Positions 36,234-45,390 of a stretch of DNA of 64,000 bases are shown piece by piece. Below the pieces are notes generated by a model. The model was not told where the DNA came from. It searched no databases and saw only the letters and a list, made by a program, of their open reading frames with translations. The stretch covers positions 682,001 to 746,000 of the forward strand of contig NZ_FOVC01000001.1 of assembly GCF_900115045.1 (NCBI RefSeq), read 5' to 3'. The translations under genes and the position numbers were made by a program. How positions within the stretch are numbered: the stretch's first letter is position 1; each line of letters opens with the position of its first letter. The stretch is from Izhakiella capsodis. GTDB taxonomy: Bacteria; Pseudomonadota; Gammaproteobacteria; Enterobacterales; Enterobacteriaceae.

Positions 36234-37424
36234 ATGGAAGCGACTTCTACCACCGTTTCACGCCAAACGGCATGGCTACGTGTCATCATGATGGCTATCG
36301 CCGCCTTTATTTTTAATACAACCGAATTTGCTCCCGTGGGTCTGCTATCTGATATTGCCGGAACATGGTCGATGAAAACGGCTGAAGTTGGCCTCATGAT
36401 AACTATATACGCGTGGATAGTAGCGATTATGTCGCTGCCAATGATGCTACTCACGCGTAACGTCGAACGTCGACTGCTGTTAGCCGCTATATTTATCCTG
36501 TTTATTCTAAGCCACGCGCTTTCCACCATTGCATGGAATTTTAATGTGTTGGTGATATCGCGTATCGGTATCGCTCTCGCGCATTCTGTGTTCTGGTCAA
36601 TTACTGCCTCGCTGGCAATTCGCGTTGCCCCTCCCGGCAAAAAGACTCAGGCGTTAAGCATGCTGGCTACGGGTACTGCTCTGGCTATGGTACTGGGTTT
36701 ACCTCTGGGACGTGTTATTGGTCAATATCTTGGCTGGCGAAGTACCTTCGGCGTTATCGGCATCGCTGCGCTAGTGACATTGATTTGCCTGATGCGCCTG
36801 CTGCCTAAGCTACCGAGCGAACATACAGGTTCGTTAAAAAGCCTGCCGCTGCTGTTTCGCCGCCCGGCGCTGATGGCGTTGTACCTGCTTATCGCGCTGG
36901 CAGTTACCGCCCACTATACCGCTTACAGCTACATTGAGCCCTTTATGGAGGTGGTGGCGAACGTTACTGGCAACGGCACCACCTTTTTACTATTGCTATT
37001 TGGCGCGGCTGGGATTCTCGGTAGCATCCTCTTCAGCATGCTGGGAAATCGCTTTACGGCCATTCTCCTGATGGCTGCGCTGGCGATTATATCCACCTCT
37101 ATGCTTTTATTGTGGCTGGCTGCTCCGCACATGCTGGCTATTGCTCTGCTAAGTATAGTATGGGGAATGGCCGTGATGATTATGGGGCTGGCGGTACAGG
37201 TTCGCGTGCTGGAGTTAGCTCCGGATGCCACCGACGTTGCCATGTCATTACTATCCGGTATCTATAACATCGGCATTGGCGGCGGTGCTCTGCTGGGCAA
37301 TCAGATCAGTCTGCACTTTAGCATGTCGCAAGTGGGCTATGCCGGTGGGCTGATTGGCGCTATTGCCTTCGGCTGGTGCCTGTTTATCTTTCAACGTTAT
37401 CCACAGCTGCGGGTACATGAATAG
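36234..37424 (+). CDS. sotB: Sugar efflux transporter (MFS)
   Basis: The 396 residues equal E. coli SotB (YdeA) in length, and long blocks match, such as AAFIFNTTEFAPVGLLSDIA, LATGTALAMVLGLPLGR and LVLAPDATDVAM-like ELAPDATDVAMSLLSG. SotB exports arabinose and IPTG-like sugars across the inner membrane by proton exchange. Twelve spans are predicted. The open frame begins at 36183, but the ATG at 36234 gives the family start. It is a single gene with its own promoter region upstream. Confidence 0.93.
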   Translation: MEATSTTVSRQTAWLRVIMMAIAAFIFNTTEFAPVGLLSDIAGTWSMKTAEVGLMITIYAWIVAIMSLPMMLLTRNVERRLLLAAIFILFILSHALSTIAWNFNVLVISRIGIALAHSVFWSITASLAIRVAPPGKKTQALSMLATGTALAMVLGLPLGRVIGQYLGWRSTFGVIGIAALVTLICLMRLLPKLPSEHTGSLKSLPLLFRRPALMALYLLIALAVTAHYTAYSYIEPFMEVVANVTGNGTTFLLLLFGAAGILGSILFSMLGNRFTAILLMAALAIISTSMLLLWLAAPHMLAIALLSIVWGMAVMIMGLAVQVRVLELAPDATDVAMSLLSGIYNIGIGGGALLGNQISLHFSMSQVGYAGGLIGAIAFGWCLFIFQRYPQLRVHE

Positions 37425-37596
37425 CTCAGACGATCCAGCGGTACTGAAACCAAGTAAGCCTCTCATCCTTATTGGCGGTTGCGATAGTCAGAGGCCCTGT
37501 TATAGATTAAATAGCCCCCGTCATCAGGGACTCTGACCCCAAAATACCAATCTTGTGCATCCTTAGGGAAACAACAGCTCAGCGGTTAAAAGGCAT

Positions 37597-37620
37597 AAAA
37601 AACCCGCGTCGGTGCGCGGG
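37597..37620 (-). terminator. Intrinsic terminator downstream of pptA
   Basis: CCCGCG (37603-37608) pairs with CGCGGG (37615-37620) around a 6-base loop; on the minus strand the stem is followed by TTTTTT (37597-37602). It ends 24 bases after the pptA stop. Confidence 0.85.
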
Positions 37621-37644
37621 AATAAATAGCGGCGGCAAAAGAAA

Positions 37645-37875
37645 CTACATTTCGTAACCAGGCTTTTTAGCCAGTTGGTCCAGCTCTGGCTTGATACGCC
37701 GATCGTAAATCTGCGCTTTCCAGTTTTCCTTTTCAACGGCATGCAGAGCAACCGATAATGACGCATCACGAGAACCAAAGTGCTTTTTCACCGCCTCGCA
37801 CAGGTCAGAGGCCAGCGCTTGCTGCTGCTCTTCATTAAGATCACGAGGAAAGAATGATAGTTCGATATGTGGCAT
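37645..37875 (-). CDS. pptA: Tautomerase PptA
   Basis: A 4-oxalocrotonate tautomerase-type enzyme of 76 residues, which uses the N-terminal Pro (Pro2 after Met removal) as catalytic base. The MPHIELSFFPRDLNEEQQQAL start and the LAKKPGYEM end match E. coli PptA (YdcE, 77 residues). The longer frame to 37896 was rejected because the ATG at 37873-37875 has AGGA 8 bases upstream and puts Pro at position 2. It is followed by a clear terminator. Confidence 0.9.
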   Translation of the reverse strand: MPHIELSFFPRDLNEEQQQALASDLCEAVKKHFGSRDASLSVALHAVEKENWKAQIYDRRIKPELDQLAKKPGYEM

Positions 37876-38050
37876 GGGCAGGATCCTTAGTATCAATTAA
37901 CGTTGGAGCATGATGGCGGGTTACCGATAGGTAGCCGCACGTTGATCATAGCAGGCAACCCCCTTTTTAATCCTCCACCCATGTTATCATGCTGCCAACC
38001 TTTTGGTTACAATGCGTCATGATGAACAACAATTACCCAGGAGCACGATG

Positions 38051-38428
38051 ATGAAAACCTCTATCAGGAACACCTTTTTGTCGGTCGCCACCGTTCTTTC
38101 ACTGCTGGCTACCATGCAGCAGGCACAGGCGCATGCCCATCTGAAATCTTCGGAACCGGCAGCAAACGCTGAGGTGACAACGTCACTAAAACAACTCACG
38201 CTAACCTTCACAGAAGGACTGGAACCGGCTTTCAGCGATGTTATCCTCAAGGATAGCCAGGGCGCAGTCGTTCCCACGGGTAAGGCGTTAGTGAGTAAGC
38301 GTAATCGTCAGCAGATAGTTTTGCCGTTAATCGCCCCGCTGGCAGCAGGTGCTTATCAGGTAAACTGGCATGTGCTTTCAACTGACGGCCATAAAACAAA
38401 AGGCAATTACAGCTTTACCATGAAATGA
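38051..38428 (+). CDS. yobA: CopC-domain periplasmic protein (YobA-like)
   Basis: A secreted protein of about 125 residues with a signal peptide (MKTSIRNTFLSVATVLSLLATMQQAQAHAHL); cleavage after AQA leaves the mature N-terminal His that binds copper in CopC. The CopC domain shows HLKSSEPAANAEV, LTLTFTEGLEPAFSDV and NWHVLSTDGHKTKGNYSF. The length fits YobA (124). Two ATGs are adjacent at 38048 and 38051, and AGGAG lies 7 bases before the second, which was used. No copD (YebZ) partner follows as it does in E. coli; an intrinsic terminator stands right behind. Confidence 0.88.
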   Translation: MKTSIRNTFLSVATVLSLLATMQQAQAHAHLKSSEPAANAEVTTSLKQLTLTFTEGLEPAFSDVILKDSQGAVVPTGKALVSKRNRQQIVLPLIAPLAAGAYQVNWHVLSTDGHKTKGNYSFTMK

Positions 38429-38435
38429 TTATTTG

Positions 38436-38457
38436 GGCGCCGTAAGGCGCCTTATTT
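38436..38457 (+). terminator. Intrinsic terminator downstream of the CopC-like gene
   Basis: GGCGCC (38436-38441), loop GTAA, GGCGCC (38446-38451), then TTATTT. It lies 8 bases after the stop codon. Confidence 0.8.
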
Positions 38458-38676
38458 CGGACATGCCGCTGACGTTTTAAGGCTTAATACCGGCTGCAGG
38501 TATGACTGTTACGTAGCATCAATGTCAGACCAGCATGCCGTAATACCACGTCATTACATCAATCTCTCTGAAATCTTTATGCTATGGTCACAGCGTAAAA
38601 CAATGTCAGTGTCTGAGAAATCCGTACGACATTACCTTGACTGGTTGCCCTCATTTTTACGTCGTGCGTCTGAGAG

Positions 38677-39492
38677 TTAATGATTGAATGGCGTCCTGCC
38701 ATACAGAATATTATCAATCATATCCAATACTCCATCCTTATTGTTATGACCCGCAGCAAGACGTCCAGGCATGCGCATTTTATCCGGGGCGTTCTGCATC
38801 ACAAAACCCCAGCCGGCTTTATCGAGCATCTCGTGATCGTTACCCCCATCGCCAAAGGCGACAATTTCTTCATCAGTAATTCCCCACTGCTGCTGCAAAA
38901 TACGCAAACCGTTGGCTTTATGCATACCCGATATGATCAGATCCGCAGACCCATGACCACTGGAGACTGGGGTTAGCAAGCCTTCCGTTTCGTCGTTAAT
39001 AGTGAGCATAAAGTTATCAAACTGGTCGTCATCAATATTAAGCGCAAACTTAAACACGGTGTCTTTAATTGAATCCTGATGTTCAATCACCTGTAAGCGG
39101 TGATAAAAGCGCGACATACTTTTAAAAAAACGCTCGTCTAAAGGGCGGCGTATATAGGCGCTCTGGAAACCGCAGATGATGATTTTGATAAAATCATAGC
39201 GATCAAGCACGGCCAGGCATTTCTCCCACTCCTGACGCGGCATTCCGGCAACAAACACCGGCTGTTGCTGATCAATAACACAGGCTCCATTCTCAGCCAC
39301 AAAAGCGATTTCTGGATGGATATCAGGAAAAAAGGATCGCAGCTGATAATATTGATTGCCACTGGCTACCACAAAACGGATCCCCAGCGCCTGCATCTGC
39401 GCAAACTGGCGGGCGAAGCGTTCAGTATCGTAGGTTTTGTTATCACGTAAAAAGGTGCCGTCCATATCCACCGCGATCAGTTTAACGCCCAC
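38677..39492 (-). CDS. ybiV: HAD-family sugar phosphatase (YbiV-like)
   Basis: A Cof-type HAD phosphatase of 271 residues, the length of E. coli YbiV (SupH). Motif I is DMDGTFLRDNKTY with nucleophile Asp, motif II is VVASGNQYYQLRSFFPD, and motif III/IV is GDGGNDHEML. YbiV removes phosphate from sugar phosphates such as erythrose-4-phosphate or fructose-1-phosphate. The GTG at 39490-39492 has AGGAG 8 bases upstream and begins the conserved part; the open frame to 39531 adds 13 unmatched residues. It is a single gene. Confidence 0.9.
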   Translation of the reverse strand: MGVKLIAVDMDGTFLRDNKTYDTERFARQFAQMQALGIRFVVASGNQYYQLRSFFPDIHPEIAFVAENGACVIDQQQPVFVAGMPRQEWEKCLAVLDRYDFIKIIICGFQSAYIRRPLDERFFKSMSRFYHRLQVIEHQDSIKDTVFKFALNIDDDQFDNFMLTINDETEGLLTPVSSGHGSADLIISGMHKANGLRILQQQWGITDEEIVAFGDGGNDHEMLDKAGWGFVMQNAPDKMRMPGRLAAGHNNKDGVLDMIDNILYGRTPFNH

Positions 39493-39795
39493 CGCTGTAC
39501 TCCTTACCGGTTGAATTCCTGCTCTGATCATAGCGGCTGAAGAGTGAAAAGTCCTCTCCAGCTGCTATCAACCGGTATTTTCCAGCTCTTTTTAATCGCC
39601 CGGGTTAGCGCCACGGAAATCAACGGCGGGCAGACTCCGTGGTGGAGGCCAGGGCGCGACTTTCCTCTCTACCGCCGCTTACGCAGGCGTTGCAAATTGA
39701 ACGCCGGAAAGCAAATTTCATATCCATATGCACAGGAGGCTAGCTACAGAAAACAAACCAGCCTGATATCCATTTGCACGACTAATCGATGCGCA
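39493..39795. other. Intergenic region between ybiV and qorB
   Basis: About 300 bases. An 85-codon plus-strand frame (39544-39801) starts with a signal-peptide-like run (LQLLSTGIFQLFLIARVSA), but the rest is Arg/Cys-rich without family features, and it runs into the end of qorB. It is not accepted as a gene. Confidence 0.35.
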
Positions 39796-40653
39796 TCATA
39801 AATGCTTGATGCTCATTTCTATCGTCTGCTGCCAGGGCGTGGTCGATCGGCCGATAAGGCGACTCAGAGTATGGCTGTCATCAAATAAGCTCTGCTTAGA
39901 CGCGCTATAATCGGCGTCTGCCAGCATGGAAGCCAGATCATCAGGCAGGCCAGCTTCTTTGAGCAGCGAGACGAAGTCGGCCTCACTCAGATTTTGATAA
40001 CTGACCGGCTTGCCGCTGCTGGCGCTTATTTGCCGGGAAAACTCGGTCAGAGTATAGGCATTGTCCCCTGCCAGTTCATAAATTTTACCCGCCTGATTTT
40101 CTTTGATTAGCACCGCGGCGGCGGCTTCGGCATAGTCCTGACGCGTAGCGGAAGCGATCCGCCCTTCGCCTGCCGCACCGAAAAATATGCCCTGTTCAAT
40201 CGCAGACGCAATGCTGGCAGCATAGTTTTCGCTATACCAGCCATTACGCAGTATCACGAAAGGGATTCCCGACGCTTTTAACGCGGCTTCCGTTGCTCGA
40301 TGCTCAACAGCCAGCCCGATCGGAGAACAATCGGCATGCAGCAAACTGGTGTAAGCAATCAATTTTACCCCGGCGTGTCGTGCCGCGTTAATCACTGCCT
40401 GATGCTGTGCGTCCCGCTGTCCAACTTCGCTGGAAGAAATGAGCAGCAATTTTTCGACGCCGATAAAAGCCTCATCAAGGGTTGTCGGCTGCGCGTAGTT
40501 CCCCTGACGCACTATCAGGCCACGAGCAGCCAGATCAGCGGCTTTATCTGGCGAGCGAGCCACTGCAACAATCTCTTTTGCAGCAACACTTTTAAGCATC
40601 ACCTCAATCACCAGGCGGCCAAGTTGGCCAGTTGCACCTGTTATCGCAAACAT
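39796..40653 (-). CDS. qorB: NAD(P)-dependent quinone oxidoreductase, NmrA type
   Basis: The sequence follows E. coli QorB (YtfG): MFAITGATGQLGRLVIEVML with the Rossmann GxxGxxG, LLLISSSEVGQR, YTSLLHAD and LRNGWYSENYAAS. QorB reduces quinones with NADPH. The length is 285 against 286. The ATG at 40651-40653 has AAAGGGG 5 bases upstream, so the frame extension to 40668 is dropped. It is divergent from ytfH, as ytfG and ytfH are neighbours in E. coli. Confidence 0.93.
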   Translation of the reverse strand: MFAITGATGQLGRLVIEVMLKSVAAKEIVAVARSPDKAADLAARGLIVRQGNYAQPTTLDEAFIGVEKLLLISSSEVGQRDAQHQAVINAARHAGVKLIAYTSLLHADCSPIGLAVEHRATEAALKASGIPFVILRNGWYSENYAASIASAIEQGIFFGAAGEGRIASATRQDYAEAAAAVLIKENQAGKIYELAGDNAYTLTEFSRQISASSGKPVSYQNLSEADFVSLLKEAGLPDDLASMLADADYSASKQSLFDDSHTLSRLIGRSTTPWQQTIEMSIKHL

Positions 40654-40784
40654 AATTACCCCTTTCATTTAACGTTGGCAGGCGACGCAAGCTTAACGTC
40701 ATGCTTCTCACCCGAACAGGTTAAACGCTATACTTACGAAAAGTAATTACTTACAGCTATGTTAGTATCAAAAAAAGGCTAATC

Positions 40785-41186
40785 ATGACTAACTCATTAG
40801 ATCTCAAGATAAAAAAAGGCGATTTGCTTAACGCCGACTGCCCCTCTCGCGACATACTTAAACGACTTCTTGGACGCTGGAGCCTGCTGGTACTGATCGC
40901 CCTGAAGCAGGAAACCTTACGTTTCAGCGCATTGCGTCGTCGCATCGGCGGTGTCAGTGAAAGGATGCTGGCGCAAACACTACGTCATATGGAGGAGGAC
41001 GGTTTTATTGTTCGTATCGCTCATGATGTGGTTCCACCGCACGTTGAGTACTATTTGACTCCGCTGGGGTGCGAAGCCGAAACGCGCGTCGCTCTGCTGG
41101 CTGAGTGGCTGGAAAATAACATCACCGGAATCATGGCGCACCGACAGGCTTTCTCTGCTGAATCTGGCCGGCACGAAGAGCATTAA
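40785..41186 (+). CDS. ytfH: HxlR-family transcriptional regulator (YtfH-like)
   Basis: A 133-residue HxlR winged-helix protein. CPSRDILKRLLGRWSLLVLIAL and GGVSERMLAQTLRHMEEDG, with VVPPHVEYYLTPLG, match E. coli YtfH. HxlR members often respond to electrophiles such as aldehydes or quinones through a Cys; C20 in ADCPSR is a candidate. It is divergent from qorB with 131 bases between starts, which suggests that it regulates it. Confidence 0.9.
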   Translation: MTNSLDLKIKKGDLLNADCPSRDILKRLLGRWSLLVLIALKQETLRFSALRRRIGGVSERMLAQTLRHMEEDGFIVRIAHDVVPPHVEYYLTPLGCEAETRVALLAEWLENNITGIMAHRQAFSAESGRHEEH

Positions 41187-41307
41187 CACCTGCCTTAAGG
41201 TTAATTTTTGTTGGATGTGGTTACAAAATTTTTTCAAAAGTTGACATAAAACGTTATCCTGAGCGCCTTTTTATTAAGGATGGTAACTTTTTACTCACGG
41301 ATAACAC

Positions 41308-43449
41308 ATGAATATGCGATTGCCTAAAAAGGCCACGGGTCCGCTGGTGCTGCTCTCTGCCACCCTAACCTGCCCCTCTCTCCAGGTTTACGCCGCAGAC
41401 CAACAGAACAAAGATCCTCAGCAAACCATGGTAGTTACTGCTGCACCGGGCGCGCCCTCCGAGCTGGATACTCCAGCGGCGATCAGCATGGTTGATGGCA
41501 AGGATTTGCGCCATGCTGCGCCTCGCATCAACCTGTCGGAAGGATTAAGCGCTGTACCCGGACTGCAAATTCAAAACCGACAAAATTATGCCCAGGATCT
41601 TCAGCTGTCAGTCCGTGGTTTCGGCGCACGCTCCACCTTTGGCGTGAGGGGTGTCCGTATTTACGTTGACGGTATTCCAGCGACTATGCCGGATGGCCAG
41701 GGACAGACGTCGAATATCGATCTAAATTCGGTCGATCGCGTAGAGATCCTTCGCGGCCCGTTTTCGGCACTGTACGGCAACTCCGCCGGTGGCGTCGTGA
41801 ATGTAACTACTGAAACCGGACATCTGCCGCCATTACTGGAATATAGTAGCTACTACGGTAGCTATGGCAGCTGGCGCAACAGCGTGAAAGCCAGCGGCGC
41901 TGTTGGCGACGGTACTCATGCCGGCGACGTTAATTATCTGATTTCAGCCAGCCGTTTCACCACACACGGCTGGCGTGAACACAGTGCGGCGCAAAAAAAC
42001 CTCGGCAATGCTAAATTGGGCATTCGTATTGACGATGTCAGTACGATGACGCTGCTGTTTAACAGCGTGGATATCACCGCACAGGATCCCGGTGGATTAA
42101 CCCGAGAGCAGTGGCAGCAAAATCCGCGTCAGGTGGCGCCGATTGTCACGCAGTACAATACGCGCAAAACCGTTAGTCAGACTCAAGGCGGGTTACGTTA
42201 TCAGCATCAGATGTCGAAAAATGATGACCTCAGCGTAATGCTTTACACGGGGATCCGTGAAACGACCCAGTACCAGTCAATTCCTGCCGCGACCCAACGC
42301 AGATCCGCTGATCATCCCGGTGGTGTTATCAATCTGACCCGCCACTTTCAGGGTATAGATACGCGCTGGACCCACAGAGATACTGTCGCCGACGTGCCTG
42401 TCGCTGTAACAATCGGACTGGATTATGAAACCATGACCGAGCGACGTAAAGGTTACGAAAACTTCACCTTCAGCAACGGCAGCTATCACTATGGCGATAA
42501 AGGCAATTTACGCCGCAACGAACGTAATCTGGTGTGGAATCTCGACCCTTATCTGCAAAGCAGCTGGCAGCTGACCGACCGCCTGACGCTGGATGCTGGT
42601 TTGCGCTATACCACGGTAAACGTTGATTCCCACGATAACTATATTGTCGGCACCAATGGTGATGACAGTTATAGCAGCAGCTTCCATCAATGGCTACCGG
42701 TCGGCTCGCTGAAATATGCCATTACTGATAGTTGGAATATGTATGCTTCAAGCGGTCGCGGAGTTGAGACGCCAACACTTAACGAACGTTCCTACAATAG
42801 CAACGGCGGCAATAATTTTGGTCTGAAACCTTCGACCAGCACTACCTATGAACTGGGTAGCAAGACACGCATTGGTTTCGGCCTGCTCAGCCTGGCGCTG
42901 TTTGAGACCAACAGTCAGAATGAGATCGTCTCTGCCGGTAGCCTCAATGGCCGTACCAGCTATAAAAATGCCGGTCAAACCCGGCGACGCGGCCTGGAAG
43001 CAGGCTTCGATCAGCAGTTTGCCTATGACTGGCGTTTGGGAATGGCCCTGACGCTGCTTGATGCTCGCTATCGTAGCAATGTTTGTAGCACTGAAAATTG
43101 CAACGGTAACCGTATTCCAGGCATTGCGCGCAACATGGCTTACGTGTCGCTGGGGTATCAGCCGGAAAGCGGTTGGTATGCCGGGGCGGATTTACACTAT
43201 ATGAGTAATATTGCCGCCGATGATGAAAACAGCGTTAGCGCACCTTCATACGCCACAGTTGGCTTGAATAGCGGCTATAAATTCAGGCAGGGAAATTGGC
43301 TGCTTGATGTATTCGGTCGGGTAGATAACCTGTTTGATCGCAACTATATCGGTTCAGTGATCGTCAATGAAACGAATGGCCGCTATTACGAATCCGCACC
43401 AGGCCGTAATTATGGTATCGGAGCAACGCTGAGCTACGCCTTCAACTAA
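41308..43449 (+). CDS. pqqU: TonB-dependent PQQ receptor
   Basis: The 713 residues are collinear with E. coli YncD/PqqU, the outer-membrane receptor for pyrroloquinoline quinone. Signal peptide, then the TonB box region (TMVVTAAPG), plug (RINLSEGLSAVPGLQIQNRQ, GRGPFSALYGNSAGGV-like ILRGPFSALYGNSAGGVVNV) and a 22-strand barrel ending in SYAFN with the terminal aromatic rule slightly altered (Phe-Asn). The signal of a Fur box was not seen. Uptake of PQQ would serve membrane glucose dehydrogenase, not encoded in this window. It is a single gene; a hairpin follows. Confidence 0.92.
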   Translation: MNMRLPKKATGPLVLLSATLTCPSLQVYAADQQNKDPQQTMVVTAAPGAPSELDTPAAISMVDGKDLRHAAPRINLSEGLSAVPGLQIQNRQNYAQDLQLSVRGFGARSTFGVRGVRIYVDGIPATMPDGQGQTSNIDLNSVDRVEILRGPFSALYGNSAGGVVNVTTETGHLPPLLEYSSYYGSYGSWRNSVKASGAVGDGTHAGDVNYLISASRFTTHGWREHSAAQKNLGNAKLGIRIDDVSTMTLLFNSVDITAQDPGGLTREQWQQNPRQVAPIVTQYNTRKTVSQTQGGLRYQHQMSKNDDLSVMLYTGIRETTQYQSIPAATQRRSADHPGGVINLTRHFQGIDTRWTHRDTVADVPVAVTIGLDYETMTERRKGYENFTFSNGSYHYGDKGNLRRNERNLVWNLDPYLQSSWQLTDRLTLDAGLRYTTVNVDSHDNYIVGTNGDDSYSSSFHQWLPVGSLKYAITDSWNMYASSGRGVETPTLNERSYNSNGGNNFGLKPSTSTTYELGSKTRIGFGLLSLALFETNSQNEIVSAGSLNGRTSYKNAGQTRRRGLEAGFDQQFAYDWRLGMALTLLDARYRSNVCSTENCNGNRIPGIARNMAYVSLGYQPESGWYAGADLHYMSNIAADDENSVSAPSYATVGLNSGYKFRQGNWLLDVFGRVDNLFDRNYIGSVIVNETNGRYYESAPGRNYGIGATLSYAFN

Positions 43450-43452
43450 AAG

Positions 43453-43482
43453 ACCTGCCCCGACGAATGTTCGGTGGCAGGT
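43453..43482. terminator. Hairpin between pqqU and bla
   Basis: ACCTGCC (43453-43459) pairs with GGCAGGT (43476-43482), with CCGA/TCGG inside. On the minus strand the stem is followed by CTTTTAG, on the plus strand only by GACCTTGTCTT, so it may end the beta-lactamase transcript or both. Confidence 0.45.
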
Positions 43483-43580
43483 GACCTTGTCTTATCTTAT
43501 CGCGCCGCTCATTACGTCTTTCCGCTGCGACACTAAATGGCCAAAAACACGGGTATGACTCTACAAGCTAGCCGCAAGCT

Positions 43581-44465
43581 TTAACGCCACGTCGCCAGCG
43601 TCAGTCGCGCGGTTTCAGCAAGCACCGTCCTGTTCGACGCCGCCGTTTTATCCGGCTGGGTAAAATAGACCGTTAACACCAGGGGTTGACGCTGAGGCGG
43701 CCATAAGAGGGCGACGTCGTTGGTCGTGCCATAATCGCCACTGCCAGTTTTATCACCGACCTTCCAGACCGCAGGGACACCGGCGGCAATCGACTGCTTA
43801 CCGGTGGTATTGCCTTTCAGCCAGCGAATCCATAGCTGCTGCTCCCGATGGGGCAATCCGTTGCCAAAAGCCAGTTTTTGCAGATCACTTGCCATCGCCA
43901 GCGGCGTCGTTGTATCACGCTTATCACCAGGGATCGCACTGTTAAGAGCAGGCTCAGTTCGGTCGAGGCGGGTTACATTGTCACCAAGTGACCGTGCCAG
44001 CGTGGTAACGGCGGCAGGTCCGTTAACCAGTTTCAACATCAGGTTTGCGGCAAGATTATCACTATACTGGAGCATAGCCTGGCACAATTCATTTACCGTC
44101 ATTCCGCTCTCATAATGCTTCTCTGTGACGGGCATCCAGGATAGCCGCTCTGACGTATCCCAGTAGATACGTCGTTCGAGCAGACCCGGCTGTTGCAAAC
44201 TGAGATTCAGCACCACTGCCGCGAGCAGAGTCTTTGAGGTGCTGCACATTGGAAAGCGTTCGTTGCCACGATACTGCAGTTTATGACCGCTTGCCGTATC
44301 GAGTAGCGTCATTCCCAGACGGCCGTTATACCGTTTCTCAAGCGTTGCCAACTGCAGATGAAGATTGCGGACGCGAGCGGCCTGGAGCTGAGGGGCTAAC
44401 CCCGCCGTGATGGGCAACAGTGCGGCGGCACAGAGAAAGCGCCGACGCGTCAAAGTAAGTTCCAT
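43581..44465 (-). CDS. bla: Class A beta-lactamase with twin-arginine signal
   Basis: A serine beta-lactamase of 294 residues. Active-site motifs: S75-T76-S77-K78 (Ambler S70/K73), S135-D136-N137 (130 loop), E171 in EPALN (E166), and K239-T240-G241 (K234). C74 precedes the nucleophile. KTGSGDYGTTND recalls CTX-M and related cefuroximases, so hydrolysis of penicillins and some cephalosporins is likely, an inference. The N-terminus TRRRFLCAAALLP is a Tat signal, so the enzyme is exported folded. AAGGA precedes the ATG. No ampR-type regulator is adjacent, so expression is probably constitutive. It is divergent from ydfG and looks chromosomal, with no mobile element next to it. Confidence 0.95.
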   Translation of the reverse strand: MELTLTRRRFLCAAALLPITAGLAPQLQAARVRNLHLQLATLEKRYNGRLGMTLLDTASGHKLQYRGNERFPMCSTSKTLLAAVVLNLSLQQPGLLERRIYWDTSERLSWMPVTEKHYESGMTVNELCQAMLQYSDNLAANLMLKLVNGPAAVTTLARSLGDNVTRLDRTEPALNSAIPGDKRDTTTPLAMASDLQKLAFGNGLPHREQQLWIRWLKGNTTGKQSIAAGVPAVWKVGDKTGSGDYGTTNDVALLWPPQRQPLVLTVYFTQPDKTAASNRTVLAETARLTLATWR

Positions 44466-44603
44466 AGATATCCTTGCTATATAAAAGTCACTGACCCTTG
44501 CTGCAGGCTTATTGTTACCTGTTCAGCTATTGTGCGGGGACAGGTAAAAAGCGTCATGGTAAGGTGACGTATAGTAAACATGTTCTCGCTGAGGATTAGC
44601 ACA

Positions 44604-45350
44604 ATGATTGTATTTGTTACAGGTGCCACCGCCGGATTTGGCCGAAGCATTACCCGACGTTTCATCGCACAGGGTCATAAAGTCATCGCTGCGGGCCGCC
44701 GTCTGTCAAGGCTTGAAGAGCTTAAAAGTGAACTCGGTGCTAATCTGCACCCCTTACAGCTTGATATACGTAACCGGGCGGAAATTGAGCACGCGCTGGC
44801 CAGCCTGCCGCAGGGGTGGCGGGCACCTGACGTGCTGGTAAATAATGCCGGGTTGGCGCTCGGCGTCGAACCCGCACACAAGGCCAGAATTGAAGACTGG
44901 GAGGATATGATCGACACCAATAACAAGGGGCTGATATACATGACCCGCGCTCTGCTTCCAGGAATGGTCGAACGCAATCGCGGTCATATTATTAACATCG
45001 GTTCCACTGCCGGTAACTGGCCCTATCCGGGCGGTAACGTCTATGGTGCCACCAAAGCATTTGTGCGCCAGTTCAGCCTAAACCTACGCACCGATCTTCA
45101 CGGCACGGCGCTACGAGTGACGAATATTGAGCCGGGTCTGGTTGGTGGTACCGAGTTTTCTAATGTGCGCTATAAAGGTGATGATGCTAAAGCCAGCGGC
45201 CTGTATGAAAATACCACCCCTCTGACAGCTGACGACGTCACTGAGGCTGTGTGGTGGGTGGCAACGCTTCCCGCGCATGTCAATATTAATACGCTCGAAA
45301 TGATGCCGGTGGCGCAGACCACTGCAGGAATGAAGGTGCATAAGGGCTGA
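44604..45350 (+). CDS. ydfG: NADP-dependent 3-hydroxy acid dehydrogenase
   Basis: A short-chain dehydrogenase of 248 residues, the same as E. coli YdfG, which oxidises 3-hydroxypropanoate, serine and allo-threonine and reduces malonic semialdehyde. The cofactor motif is VTGATAGFG, the Asn is in LVNNAGLALG, and the catalytic Ser and Tyr-x-x-x-Lys are in NIGSTAGNWPY...VYGATKAF. The C-terminus keeps NINTLEMMPV. The ATG at 44604 has GAGG 9 bases upstream and gives the family start; the 8-residue extension to 44580 is dropped. It is a single gene. Confidence 0.95.
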   Translation: MIVFVTGATAGFGRSITRRFIAQGHKVIAAGRRLSRLEELKSELGANLHPLQLDIRNRAEIEHALASLPQGWRAPDVLVNNAGLALGVEPAHKARIEDWEDMIDTNNKGLIYMTRALLPGMVERNRGHIINIGSTAGNWPYPGGNVYGATKAFVRQFSLNLRTDLHGTALRVTNIEPGLVGGTEFSNVRYKGDDAKASGLYENTTPLTADDVTEAVWWVATLPAHVNINTLEMMPVAQTTAGMKVHKG

Positions 45351-45390
45351 GTTTATACCGTGGAACGGAGTTTGAGGTTATCCACCGGTT

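Noticed and set aside
39544..39801. An 85-codon frame with a signal-peptide-like start
   Set aside because: The remainder is Arg/Cys-rich with no family pattern, and it runs into the end of qorB.
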